Part shown: positions 54,196 to 62,146 of the stretch, piece by piece
Layout of the letters: every line of letters begins with the position of its first letter
Numbering within the stretch: position 1 is the first letter of the stretch
Assembly (NCBI GenBank): GCA_963827065.1
Contig: CAWGZM010000002.1
Span: forward strand, 1 to 64,000
DNA length: 64,000 bases
Direction of reading: 5' to 3'
From: JACVRW01 sp963827065
GTDB taxonomy: Bacteria; Actinomycetota; Thermoleophilia; Solirubrobacterales; Thermoleophilaceae
The notes under the pieces: model-generated
Seen by the model: only the letters and a program-made list of their open reading frames with translations
Databases searched by the model: none
Told to the model about the DNA's origin: nothing
Made by a program: the position numbers and the translations under genes

Positions 54196-54780
54196 CTAGC
54201 CGTCTACGTAGCGCTGCACGGTCGGCGCGATGAGCGCGACGACCTCGTCCTGCGTCGCCGATGCGAGCGGTTCCACGCGCAGCACGTAGCGGAGGAAGGC
54301 GAGCCCCAGCATCTGCGAGGCGACCGCCGTGGCTCTCAGCTCCGCATCGGCGCCTCCGAGCGCGCCGGCGAAGCGCGGCACGATCCGGCGCTCGAGGAAC
54401 TCGCGCATGATCTCGGGCCGGCTCGCGGCCGAGCGCAGCACGCTGATGACCGGCTCGCCGGTGGCGGGCGTGTCCCAGACCTGGAGGAAGCGCGTGACGA
54501 GCCGCCGGCCGAGGTCGCCCGTGCCCTCCGCGAGCACGGCGTCGATGGCGTCCGCCGGGTTCACCGGCAGTCGCAGGGACTCCACGAACAGGCCGCTCTT
54601 CGAGCCGAAGTAGTAGGAGACGAGCGCGGGGTCGACGCCCGCCTCGCGTGCGATCGCACGCATCGTCGCCCCGTCGAAGCCCTGCTCGGCGAACTGCCGG
54701 CGGGCGGCGTCGATGATCGCCTCGCGGGGCTCTTCGCCGCCCTGTCGGGGCCCGCGCCTCTTCTCGGAAGAAAATTTCAT
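54196..54780 (-). CDS. TetR-family regulator
   Basis: 194 aa. Helix-turn-helix at about 25-66: AARRQFAEQGFDGATMRAIA and ALVSYYFGSKSGLF. The C-terminal ligand domain is of the TetR_C type common near efflux pumps (RRLVTRFLQVWDTPA). ATG 54780 lies inside operator 1. It is divergent from the MFS pump, which it very likely represses together with itself. Confidence 0.93.
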   Translation of the reverse strand: MKFSSEKRRGPRQGGEEPREAIIDAARRQFAEQGFDGATMRAIAREAGVDPALVSYYFGSKSGLFVESLRLPVNPADAIDAVLAEGTGDLGRRLVTRFLQVWDTPATGEPVISVLRSAASRPEIMREFLERRIVPRFAGALGGADAELRATAVASQMLGLAFLRYVLRVEPLASATQDEVVALIAPTVQRYVDG

Positions 54781-54792
54781 TAGGTGTTGAAA
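54775..54792. promoter_or_regulatory. Operator 1 over the tetR start
   Basis: TTTCATTAGGTGTTGAAA: an 18-bp imperfect palindrome (TTTCA/TGAAA ends) matching operator 2 at 14 of 18 positions. It covers the tetR ATG. Centre-to-centre distance to operator 2 is 42 bp, close to four helical turns. Confidence 0.6.
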
Positions 54793-54816
54793 TGTAGCGC
54801 GACCTATGGCAGACTA

Positions 54817-54834
54817 TTTCATCAGCTGATGAAA
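54817..54834. promoter_or_regulatory. Operator 2 between tetR and the MFS pump
   Basis: TTTCATCAGCTGATGAAA, a perfect 18-bp palindrome, 22 bp before the MFS start. It has the size and symmetry of a TetR dimer site and would cover the -10/start region of the pump promoter. Confidence 0.8.
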
Positions 54835-54856
54835 CTTCCCATGTCAGGAGATCGAG

Positions 54857-56275
54857 ATGACAGCCGATAGCCGCAAGATCCTCGTGATGATGTGCTTCGC
54901 GCTCGCAACCGTGGTGAGCGCGGTTTCCTCACTCAACGTCGCCCTTCCCGATCTCGCTCGCGACACGGGCGCCACTCCTACGGAGCTTCAATGGATCGTC
55001 GACGCCTATGCGCTCGTGTTTGCCGGCCTCCTGCTCCCCGCGGGGGCCCTCGGCGACCGCCTCGGGCGCCGGCGCGTATTGCTGACCGGCCTCGCGATCT
55101 TCGGCAGCGGCGCCGCAATCGCCACGACAGTCGACGATCCGTCCACCCTGATCGCGATCCGGGCCTTCATGGGCCTCGGCGCGGCGCTGATCATGCCGAC
55201 CACCCTCTCGATCATCACGGCCAACTTCCCGGCCGGCGAACGCGACCGCGCGGTCGGCGCGTGGGCGGGGGTGGCAGGCGGCAGCGCGCTGCTTGGGCTG
55301 CTCGTGTCCGGCGCCGTGCTCGAGGTCGCCAGCTGGTCGTGGGTCTTCGGCCTCAGCGTTGTGCTCGCGCTGATCGCCTTCGCCGGTTCGCTTCGCGTCG
55401 TGCCGGCTAATGATGCGCACAAGCGGGAGGCGCTCGACCCGGTCGGGGGCGTCCTCTCCGCGCTCGGCCTCTCCGCGCTCGTCTGGGCGTTCATCGAGGG
55501 CCCGCAGCGCGGCTGGGGCGACTCGCTCGTGGTCGGCGGCTTCGCGGGCGCCGTGCTGCTCGGCGTAGCGTTCGTCGCCTGGGAGCTCCGCCGGCGCGAG
55601 CCGATGCTCGACCCGCGGCTGTTCAAGCTACGCGGCTTCTCGAGCGGATCGCTGTCGATCTTCCTGCAGTTCTTCGCGGCGTTCGGCCTGATCTTCGTGC
55701 TGCTGCAGTTCCTCCAGCTGGTCCTCGGCTACTCGCCGCTCGAGGCGGGCGCGGCGCTGGCGCCGATGGCGGTCGTGATGGTCACGGTGGCGCCGCGCGT
55801 GCCGTTGCTCGTCGAGCGCGTGGGCGTCCGCCCGGTAGGACCGACCGGGCTGGCCCTGATGGCGGTCGGCCTCTTCGTCCTGTCGATGATGGACGCCGGC
55901 TCCTCCTACTGGCACCTCCTGGCGGGCGGCCTCGTGCTCGGCCTCGGCATGGCGCTAGCGACCGCGCCGGCCACGACCGCGATCGTGGAGTCGCTGCCGG
56001 ACGAGAAGCAGGGTGTGGCGTCGGCGGTGAATGACGCGGCACGCGAGGTCGGCGGGGCGCTGGGCATCGCCGTACTCGGCAGTGTGCTGGCCGATCACGT
56101 CGGCCGACTCGGGCCCGGCATGAACCCGGCGTCGTTCGTCGATGGGTTCAGCGCGGCGCTCGTCGTCGGCGCCGTGGTGCTCGCCGTGGGTGCGGTGCTC
56201 GTCCTCATCCGGGCGCCGGGGCACAAGCGGGTCGTCCCCAGCGCAGGTGGTCAGGCGCTGACGGCCTCCAGGTAG
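54857..56275 (+). CDS. MFS drug:H+ antiporter, DHA2 (14-helix) type
   Basis: 472 aa with about 14 hydrophobic segments. The N-terminal helix and loop VSSLNVALPDLARD, the motif ELQWIVDAYALVFAGLLLPA and the loop-2 motif GALGDRLGRRRVLLTG identify EmrB/QacA-type exporters. The substrate is unknown. ATG 54857 has AGGAGATCGAG. The 3' end overlaps the opposing monooxygenase gene by 25 bp. Confidence 0.95.
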   Translation: MTADSRKILVMMCFALATVVSAVSSLNVALPDLARDTGATPTELQWIVDAYALVFAGLLLPAGALGDRLGRRRVLLTGLAIFGSGAAIATTVDDPSTLIAIRAFMGLGAALIMPTTLSIITANFPAGERDRAVGAWAGVAGGSALLGLLVSGAVLEVASWSWVFGLSVVLALIAFAGSLRVVPANDAHKREALDPVGGVLSALGLSALVWAFIEGPQRGWGDSLVVGGFAGAVLLGVAFVAWELRRREPMLDPRLFKLRGFSSGSLSIFLQFFAAFGLIFVLLQFLQLVLGYSPLEAGAALAPMAVVMVTVAPRVPLLVERVGVRPVGPTGLALMAVGLFVLSMMDAGSSYWHLLAGGLVLGLGMALATAPATTAIVESLPDEKQGVASAVNDAAREVGGALGIAVLGSVLADHVGRLGPGMNPASFVDGFSAALVVGAVVLAVGAVLVLIRAPGHKRVVPSAGGQALTASR

Positions 56276-57801
56276 CGGCCGACGGCGCCCGGATCCGCGC
56301 CGTCGTGCCGCAGCCCCACGTAGCGGTCGGGCCGCACCGCCAGGACGGTCACTCCACGGACGCCGAGCTGCTCTGCGACGGACTCCGCCATCCGGCCGAT
56401 CCGCGGGTCGCCACCGCGGGTGGTGAGACCGGCGATCGCGCTCACCAGCGGCGAGTCCGCATGATCAGCTTCCAGGGAGGCGGCCAGCTCGGCCACCTCG
56501 GCCGCCGTGGCGTCGGGCCCGCCGAGAACGAGCAGCGTGTGGCCACTGCGGTGCGTGAGCTCGTGGAGGGCCGAGGACTCGCCTGCGGATGTCTGGACCG
56601 GCTCTGTCAGCGGCAGCCGGGCACCCGCGGCAAGCGGCCCGCTCGCCTCGCCCTGGACGATGGCGGAGCCGGCGTACGAGCGATCCAGCTCGGCCGCGGC
56701 GACCGCCTCGTGGTGAGCCGTGTCCGGGTCGGCGAACGTCGTGCGGATCGCCGCGTCGCGCGCAGCGCGCTCAGCCCGGGCGGTCATGGCCTGCACGGCC
56801 TCCGCATCCTTACCGGAGGACACCACCCGCAGCGCGACCGGGCGGCGCTCCACCTCGTAGCTGTCGAGCAACGACTTCCCGCTCACGCCCTGGGTTACCA
56901 GCGCAAGCTTCCAGCCCAGGTTGAAGGCGTCCTGCAGGCCGGTGTTCATCCCGTGGCCCTCGGCCGGAGAGCAGACGTGGGCGGCGTCACCGGCGAGGAG
57001 GAGACGGCCCTCGCGGAAGCGCTCCGCGACGCGCGAGTGGCAGCGGAAGCGCGCCGGGTTCTCGATGCCGGCGAATCCCACGTCCGGGTCGTAGCGACGG
57101 AGGACGCCGAGCGCCTCGGTGGCGAGATCGCTCGTGTCCGACGTCGGTCTCAGGTAGACCCGCCAGCGCCGATCGGGCAGCGGCGTGAGGATCACGGGCG
57201 GGACGTCGAGGTGCGGAAACACCATGTCGTATCCCTCGTCCCAGCCTTCGAGCGTGGCGTCGAAGACCGCCCAGGGCGCCTCCGCCTCCGCACCGGCGAA
57301 GTCGATTCCGGCCTGCTTGCGTACGGTGCTCCGCAGGCCGTCGGAGCCCACGACCCAGGACACCTCGACCTCCTCCTGCTCGCCGTGGCGCTCGAGCGTC
57401 GCGACCACGCCGTCGGACACAGGCTGCAACCCGACGAGGCGCGTCGAGCGCGTGACCGTGCCGCCATGCGCCTCCAGGTAGCCAGTGAGGACCGACTCGG
57501 TCACCTCCTCGGAGATTCCGATGTCGAAGCTGTAGCGACCGTCCGCCTCCGCAAAGTTGAGCTCACCCAGAACCTCGCCGCCCGAGCGGAAGCGGGCCGC
57601 GCGCGTCCGCGCACCCCGCTCGAGGAAGTGATGGGCGAGCCCGAGCGCCTCGAAGATCTCCATCGAGCGGGCGTGGACGACCGTCGCCCGATCCCAGCCG
57701 AGTGGCGCGTCGATCGCGTCGATGAGGAGGCATGGGACGTCCCGCCGCGAGAGCTCGGCCGCCAACAGGAGCCCCGTCGGGCCGGCACCGACGACCAGCA
57801 C
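56251..57801 (-). CDS. FAD-dependent aromatic monooxygenase
   Basis: 516 aa. Dinucleotide motif VVGAGPTGLLLAAELSRR at the N-terminus, the DG motif VVGSDGLRSTVRKQAG, and GRLLLAGDAAHVCSPAEGHG with GMNTGLQDAFNLGWKL: the class A flavoprotein hydroxylase set (phenol/PheA/TetX type). A thioredoxin-like C-terminal segment follows from about residue 385 (GHTLLVLGGPDATAAE). GTG 57801 leaves only two residues before the FAD motif; no ATG/GTG/TTG lies further upstream in frame, so the true start is unclear. It may modify the substrate of the adjacent MFS pump. Confidence 0.87.
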   Translation of the reverse strand: MLVVGAGPTGLLLAAELSRRDVPCLLIDAIDAPLGWDRATVVHARSMEIFEALGLAHHFLERGARTRAARFRSGGEVLGELNFAEADGRYSFDIGISEEVTESVLTGYLEAHGGTVTRSTRLVGLQPVSDGVVATLERHGEQEEVEVSWVVGSDGLRSTVRKQAGIDFAGAEAEAPWAVFDATLEGWDEGYDMVFPHLDVPPVILTPLPDRRWRVYLRPTSDTSDLATEALGVLRRYDPDVGFAGIENPARFRCHSRVAERFREGRLLLAGDAAHVCSPAEGHGMNTGLQDAFNLGWKLALVTQGVSGKSLLDSYEVERRPVALRVVSSGKDAEAVQAMTARAERAARDAAIRTTFADPDTAHHEAVAAAELDRSYAGSAIVQGEASGPLAAGARLPLTEPVQTSAGESSALHELTHRSGHTLLVLGGPDATAAEVAELAASLEADHADSPLVSAIAGLTTRGGDPRIGRMAESVAEQLGVRGVTVLAVRPDRYVGLRHDGADPGAVGRYLEAVSA

Positions 57802-57852
57802 ATGCGGGCGCTCTCCGGAAGTGGCCAGGCCGGGGTCCGCGATGGGCGGATA

Positions 57853-59223
57853 CTAACCGCGCTCCAGCAGCGCGACGCACTCGATGTGCGGCGTCTGCGG
57901 GAACATGTCGACCGGGCGGACGGTCTTCAGCTCGTAGCCGGCGTCCACCATCTGGCGGGCGTTCGGCGCGAGCGTCGTCGGGTTGCAGGAGACGTAGACG
58001 ATCCGGCTCGCCTCCGCCTCGAGCACGCGCCGTACCACTTTCTGGGAGAGGCCGGCGCGCGGCGGGTCGACCACGACGACGTCAGGTGAGCCGCTCTGCT
58101 CGAGCAGCGGGCGCATCGCGAGCCGCACGTCGCCGGCGAAGAAGTGAGCGTTGTCGATGGCGTTCAGCCGCGCGTTCTCGATCGCGTCGGCCACGGCCTC
58201 CTCGACGATCTCGACGCCCCAGACCTCGCCGGCGTCGAGTGCGAGCACCAGCGCGATCGTGCCGATCCCGCAGAACAGATCCAGCACCTTCTCGCGCCCG
58301 CTGAGGCCGGCCAGCTCGGCGGCGGCGCCGTAGAGGCGCTCCGCCATCTCGGTGTTGGTCTGGAAGAAGGCGTCCGGTGAGATCCGGAAGCGCAATCCGG
58401 ACAGCTCCTCCTCGAGCACCGCCGGGCCCTTGACAATCTGCGTGTCACCCTCACGCGTCGTCTCCGCCACGCCGGCGGCGCGCGTCCACAGGAACGAGTC
58501 GGCCGGCACGGCCGCCGCGAGCGAGTCGACGTCGAAGCTGCTCCCCGGGCTCGTAACGATGCGGGCCTGAAGCTGGCCCGTCCGGCGTCCCTCGCGGACG
58601 ACGAGGTTGCGCAGGAGGCCCCGCTGGGCGCGCCTGTCCCAGGCTGTCAGGCCCTGCTCTCGGCACCACGCCTTGACGGTCTCGCGGAGCTCGTCGACGC
58701 GGGGGGAGGCGAGTATGTCGTGCTCGACGTCGTCGATCACGTCGAAGCGGCCGGGACGGTGGAAGCCGAGCAGCAGCGTGCCCGTCTCGTCCTCGCCGAA
58801 GGAGTACTCGAGCTTGTTGCGGTAGTGGAACTGCTCCAGCGCGGGCACGATCGGCTCGACAGGAGGCGACTCGAAGCGGCCGATGCGGGCGAGCGCGTCG
58901 CGCACCTGCTCCTCCTTCTCCTGGAGCTGACGCTCGTAGGGGAGCACCTGCCAGGGCGCCCCGGGGTGTGGGGCGCGCGGCTCGATCCGCTCCGGGCTGG
59001 GCTCGACGAGCTCGACGGTGTCCGCTTCCCCGAAGGAGCGCTTCGAGCGGGTGATGCGCGCCCGGACGAGGTCGCCCGGCACGGCGCCGCGCACGAACAC
59101 CACGTAGCCATCGCTGCGCGCCACGCCGGCGCCGCCGTGTGCGAGCCGGTCGATCCGGAGCTCTAGCTCGTCGCCCTTGCGGGGGCGGGATGTCGTCGCC
59201 TGGGCGCCTTCCACGACGCCCAA
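57853..59223 (-). CDS. 23S rRNA/tRNA uracil-C5 methyltransferase (RumA/TrmA type)
   Basis: 456 aa. N-terminal TRAM-like OB domain (about 15-75; RIDRLAHGGAGVAR), then a RumA-like insert and a C-terminal SAM domain: DAFFQTNTEM, DLFCGIGTIAL, VDPPRAGL and the catalytic Cys in VSCNPTT with base Glu in HIECVALL. The Cys set that binds 4Fe-4S in RumA is missing: where CxxxxxCGGC is expected it reads PHPGAPWQVLPYERQ. Activity may not require Fe-S here, as in TrmA. It lies 51 bp upstream of the monooxygenase. Confidence 0.92.
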   Translation of the reverse strand: MGVVEGAQATTSRPRKGDELELRIDRLAHGGAGVARSDGYVVFVRGAVPGDLVRARITRSKRSFGEADTVELVEPSPERIEPRAPHPGAPWQVLPYERQLQEKEEQVRDALARIGRFESPPVEPIVPALEQFHYRNKLEYSFGEDETGTLLLGFHRPGRFDVIDDVEHDILASPRVDELRETVKAWCREQGLTAWDRRAQRGLLRNLVVREGRRTGQLQARIVTSPGSSFDVDSLAAAVPADSFLWTRAAGVAETTREGDTQIVKGPAVLEEELSGLRFRISPDAFFQTNTEMAERLYGAAAELAGLSGREKVLDLFCGIGTIALVLALDAGEVWGVEIVEEAVADAIENARLNAIDNAHFFAGDVRLAMRPLLEQSGSPDVVVVDPPRAGLSQKVVRRVLEAEASRIVYVSCNPTTLAPNARQMVDAGYELKTVRPVDMFPQTPHIECVALLERG

Positions 59224-59234
59224 TGGTCGCAGGC

Positions 59235-59882
59235 CTACTTCAGCTTGCTCTCGATCGCGCTGAGCACGCCCTTGCGGTTCGCGTTGCGGCGCTCGTGGTC
59301 GCGGACCTTGCGCAACTCCGCCGGCGTGAGGTCGGCCAGCCGGGTCTTGATCTCGCCGACGTTCAGATCCTCGTAGAGGCTGATCGGGAAGCTGCTCCCG
59401 ACCTTGGCAGCGCGGCGGGCGCGGTCTGCTCGAGCGATCGCCGGCGACGCCGCGTGTACGGCGCGGCCTCGCGCGCTGCCTGCACGCTTCGAGACGTCGC
59501 GGCGGCCCTTCTCGAGCAGGCCCTCGAGGTCCTTGAGAACGTCGTTCGTCTCCTTGCGGCCGCGCTTGACTAGATCGCCCGCGATGCCGCGAGCCTCCTT
59601 CGGAGAGAGCTTGCCGCTCTTCGAAAGCGCCTCCTCGATGCGCTCGCGGGTGAGCATGACCATCCCGCTCGGCTTGATCAGGTGCTGGCGGAGCGCCTCG
59701 CGGAACTCGGCGACGGTCTTCGCCTCGACGCCGGCGGCCTCTGCCGGCTTGGCGGCCGCCCGTGACGCGGTCTTAGCCGCCTTTTGCGATTTCTGCTGGC
59801 GGGCGCGGGCGGCGCCGCCCTTCTTGGCTGCAGCGGTGCGCTTCGTGCTCGACTTCCTCGTGCTGGTACGGCGCTCTGCCAT
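59235..59882 (-). CDS. Histone H1/phasin-like basic protein
   Basis: 215 aa. Residues 1-50 are a Lys/Arg/Ala-rich tail like histone H1 or HU tails (RKSSTKRTAAAKKGGAARAR). The middle (about 55-135) is a helical phasin-like region (EARGIAGDLVKRGRKETNDV). The C-terminal about 50 residues (LYEDLNVGEIKTRLADLTP; ELRKVRDHERRNANRKGVL) form a conserved actinobacterial motif seen in several nucleoid or stress proteins (my recollection). It probably binds DNA. ATG 59882 follows GGGAAGG. Confidence 0.78.
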   Translation of the reverse strand: MAERRTSTRKSSTKRTAAAKKGGAARARQQKSQKAAKTASRAAAKPAEAAGVEAKTVAEFREALRQHLIKPSGMVMLTRERIEEALSKSGKLSPKEARGIAGDLVKRGRKETNDVLKDLEGLLEKGRRDVSKRAGSARGRAVHAASPAIARADRARRAAKVGSSFPISLYEDLNVGEIKTRLADLTPAELRKVRDHERRNANRKGVLSAIESKLK

Positions 59883-59925
59883 CGCCCACCCTTCCCTCGA
59901 CCGTGGTTCCCTGCGCCGGACTATC

Positions 59926-60741
59926 TCACCTCGGAAGCGCGAACGCGCCGCTGACCGGGGCGTGGTCGGAGAGGCGGATTCGCAGGCCATCGGGCTCCGT
60001 CAGCTCGCGCCGCTCGGGGGCGAGCCGGCGCGGCCGCTCCACCACCTCGAGGCCGCGCACCAGGATGTGATCGATGGCGTCGGGGGCGGTCGGCGCGGCG
60101 AGCTGCATGCGTTCGCGGAGCTCCTCGAAGGGCTCAGGATTGCGGGCCGGACGCAGGTTCAGGTCGCCGCCGAAGACGAGCGGGTCGCCGTCCGACCAGG
60201 CGACCGCGTGCCCGGCTGCCCGCAGCACCTCGGCCGCGGCACGCTCGGGCAGGCCCGCGGACGCATGCAGGTTCGCGGCACACACCCTCCCTTCCGGAAG
60301 CTCGAGCCGCGCCCAGTGCATGCGCCGCTGCTCGGGCCTGTGGGCGAGCGTCAGGCGGCGCCGCTCGAGCACCCGTCCGGGAGCGCGCACGAGCATCTGG
60401 TTCGAACCGCCGTCGGAGGACGCGAGCAGGTCCGGGTTCCAGTCGGCGAGCGGCCGCTGCAGGGGCTGGCACCAATTGCGCGAGGTCCTGACGAGCGTGC
60501 CGTGCGAACGGGTGCGCGCACACAGCGTGCGAAACCAGCGCGGAGGCGCCTCCTGGAGCAGCGCCAGGTCCCACTCGAGCCCGTCGAGCACGTCCCCGAA
60601 CTCGTCGAGGAGCGGCCGGTTGACCTGGGCGTGCGTCTCGTTTCGCTCGGTCTTCCGCAGCAGCCGGCCGCGCCACGTGAACAGGGCCGGGTCCGGCGGG
60701 AAGTCGCGGCCGTGGTAGAGGTTCCAGCTGAGGACCCGCAT
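59926..60741 (-). CDS. Endonuclease/exonuclease/phosphatase family protein
   Basis: 271 aa, cytoplasmic (no signal peptide). EEP motifs: MRVLSWNLYHG start, LALLQEAPP, ANLHASAG, VFGGDLNLRP, AIDHILVRG and LSDHAPVSG. Compare the exported EEP protein at 48.9 kb. The start codon overlaps argF's start in a shared CATG (60739-60742). Substrate unknown; nuclease or phosphoesterase. Confidence 0.85.
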   Translation of the reverse strand: MRVLSWNLYHGRDFPPDPALFTWRGRLLRKTERNETHAQVNRPLLDEFGDVLDGLEWDLALLQEAPPRWFRTLCARTRSHGTLVRTSRNWCQPLQRPLADWNPDLLASSDGGSNQMLVRAPGRVLERRRLTLAHRPEQRRMHWARLELPEGRVCAANLHASAGLPERAAAEVLRAAGHAVAWSDGDPLVFGGDLNLRPARNPEPFEELRERMQLAAPTAPDAIDHILVRGLEVVERPRRLAPERRELTEPDGLRIRLSDHAPVSGAFALPR

Positions 60742-61603
60742 GGCAAGGCACTTCCTAACAGGTGAGGAGCTCAGCGCGGACGAGCAGCTGAGGCTGCTCC
60801 GGCGCGCCATCGAGCTGAAGGCGGCGCGGCATTCGTCGCGGGCGCTCGAGGGCCGGAGCGTGGCGCTCGTATTCGACAAGCCCTCGACCCGCACGCGCGT
60901 CTCGTTCGAGACCGGTGTGTTCGAGCTCGGCGGTCATCCGCTGATCCTGCGCGAGGGCGAGCTGCAGCTCTCGCGCGGCGAGTCCGCGCGCGACACCGCG
61001 CTCGTGCTCGAGCGGATGGTGCACGCGATCGGGATACGGACGGGGCCGCACGAGACCGTCGAGGAGCTGGCGCGCTGGTCGGGCGTGCCGGTCGTGAACA
61101 TGCTCACCCACGAGCACCACCCGTGCCAGGCGCTCGCCGACCTGATGACGCTACTGGAGCGCTTCGGCACCCTGGAGGGGCTGAAGCTCGCCTACGTCGG
61201 CGACGGCAACAACATGACGCGCTCGCTGCTGCTCGCCGGTGCGATCGCCGGGGTCGAGGTGGCGGTGGCGACCCCTCCGGAGCTGTCGCTCCCCGACGTG
61301 CGCGGCCTCGACCCGGCTGAGGCCGTGCGCGGCGCGCACGCGATCTACACGGACGTCTGGGTGAGCATGGGTGACGAGGAGGACGCCGAGCGTCGCCGCT
61401 CGCTGCTCGCCCCTTACCGCGTCGACGCCGGCCTGCTGGCGCAGGCGCGCGACGACGCGATCGTCCTCCACTGTCTACCCGCCCACCCCGGCGAGGAGAT
61501 CAGCGAGGAAGTCCTCTACGGGGAGCGCTCGGCCGTCTGGGACCAGGCCGAGAATCGCCTGCACGCGCAGAAGGCGCTGCTCGAGCTGCTGTTGGCGCAT
61601 TAG
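60740..61603 (+). CDS. argF: Ornithine carbamoyltransferase
   Basis: 287 aa. It makes citrulline in arginine synthesis. Visible: RHFLTGEELS start, carbamoyl-phosphate loop PSTRTR (48-53) after Lys47, the HPCQALAD ornithine loop, DVWVSMGDE and HCLPAHPGEE. The protein is about 20 residues shorter than usual; the shortening falls before YTDVWVSMG, in a region that is variable in the family. ATG 60740 is fixed by the conserved N-terminus and shares CATG with the opposite gene. No other arg gene is in the window. Confidence 0.94.
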   Translation: MARHFLTGEELSADEQLRLLRRAIELKAARHSSRALEGRSVALVFDKPSTRTRVSFETGVFELGGHPLILREGELQLSRGESARDTALVLERMVHAIGIRTGPHETVEELARWSGVPVVNMLTHEHHPCQALADLMTLLERFGTLEGLKLAYVGDGNNMTRSLLLAGAIAGVEVAVATPPELSLPDVRGLDPAEAVRGAHAIYTDVWVSMGDEEDAERRRSLLAPYRVDAGLLAQARDDAIVLHCLPAHPGEEISEEVLYGERSAVWDQAENRLHAQKALLELLLAH

Positions 61604-61643
61604 GGGTGAACGAGCAGCGTCGCGCGGGGTTAGTGTTCCGGTC

Positions 61644-62087
61644 ATGAAGAGGTTGCTCGTATTGCTCCTTGCCTGCTTGGCACTCGGGCTCGTGGTCGCG
61701 GGCTGCGGCGGCGACGACGATGACGACGACTCCGGAAACGGCGGCGGCGCGAACACCGAGCAGCCGGCTGATCAGGGTGGCGGCAACAGCGGCGGCGCCG
61801 AGGCGGGCGGAGGCGGCGGCGCCGAGGTCGGTATGCGCAACATTCAGTTCGACCCCTCCGACACGACGATCAAGGTGGGCGAGACGGTCACCTGGACGAA
61901 CGAGGAAGGCGTGCCCCACGACGTCGACAAGACGGGCGGCCCGGGGCCCCAGTTCAGCTCGGGTCCCGAGGGCGGGATGATGGAGGGCGACACGTTCGCG
62001 CAGACCTTCGACCGGCCGGGAACCTACGAGTACGTCTGCAGGGTGCACGCGCCGGGAATGGCGGGCACCATCGAGGTGACGGAGTAG
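61644..62087 (+). CDS. Cupredoxin-domain lipoprotein
   Basis: 147 aa. Lipoprotein signal with lipobox VVAGC (Cys21), an Asp/Gly-rich linker (about 25-65), then a plastocyanin-like domain: TWTNEEGVPHDVD (His ligand), YEYVCRVHAPGM (Cys, His and Met ligands). It should bind one type-1 copper at the outer membrane face of the cytoplasmic membrane. ATG 61644 is 40 bp after argF. Confidence 0.88.
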   Translation: MKRLLVLLLACLALGLVVAGCGGDDDDDDSGNGGGANTEQPADQGGGNSGGAEAGGGGGAEVGMRNIQFDPSDTTIKVGETVTWTNEEGVPHDVDKTGGPGPQFSSGPEGGMMEGDTFAQTFDRPGTYEYVCRVHAPGMAGTIEVTE

Positions 62088-62090
62088 CGA

Positions 62091-62146
62091 AGGGGTCAGG
62101 TCTTGCAATCGAGCACGGAAGTGCTCGATTGCAAGACCTGACCCCT
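62091..62146. terminator. Perfect 25-26-bp palindrome filling the intergenic gap
   Basis: Arms 62092-62116 and 62121-62145 are exact reverse complements over 25 bp (26 with the outer A-T pair), around a GGAA loop. The outer sequence is GGGGTCAGGTCTTGCAATCG. It starts 4 nt after the cupredoxin stop, and its last base is part of the opposing SnoaL stop codon. It can act as a bidirectional terminator. Its length and sequence also fit a REP-type mobile palindrome. Confidence 0.85.
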
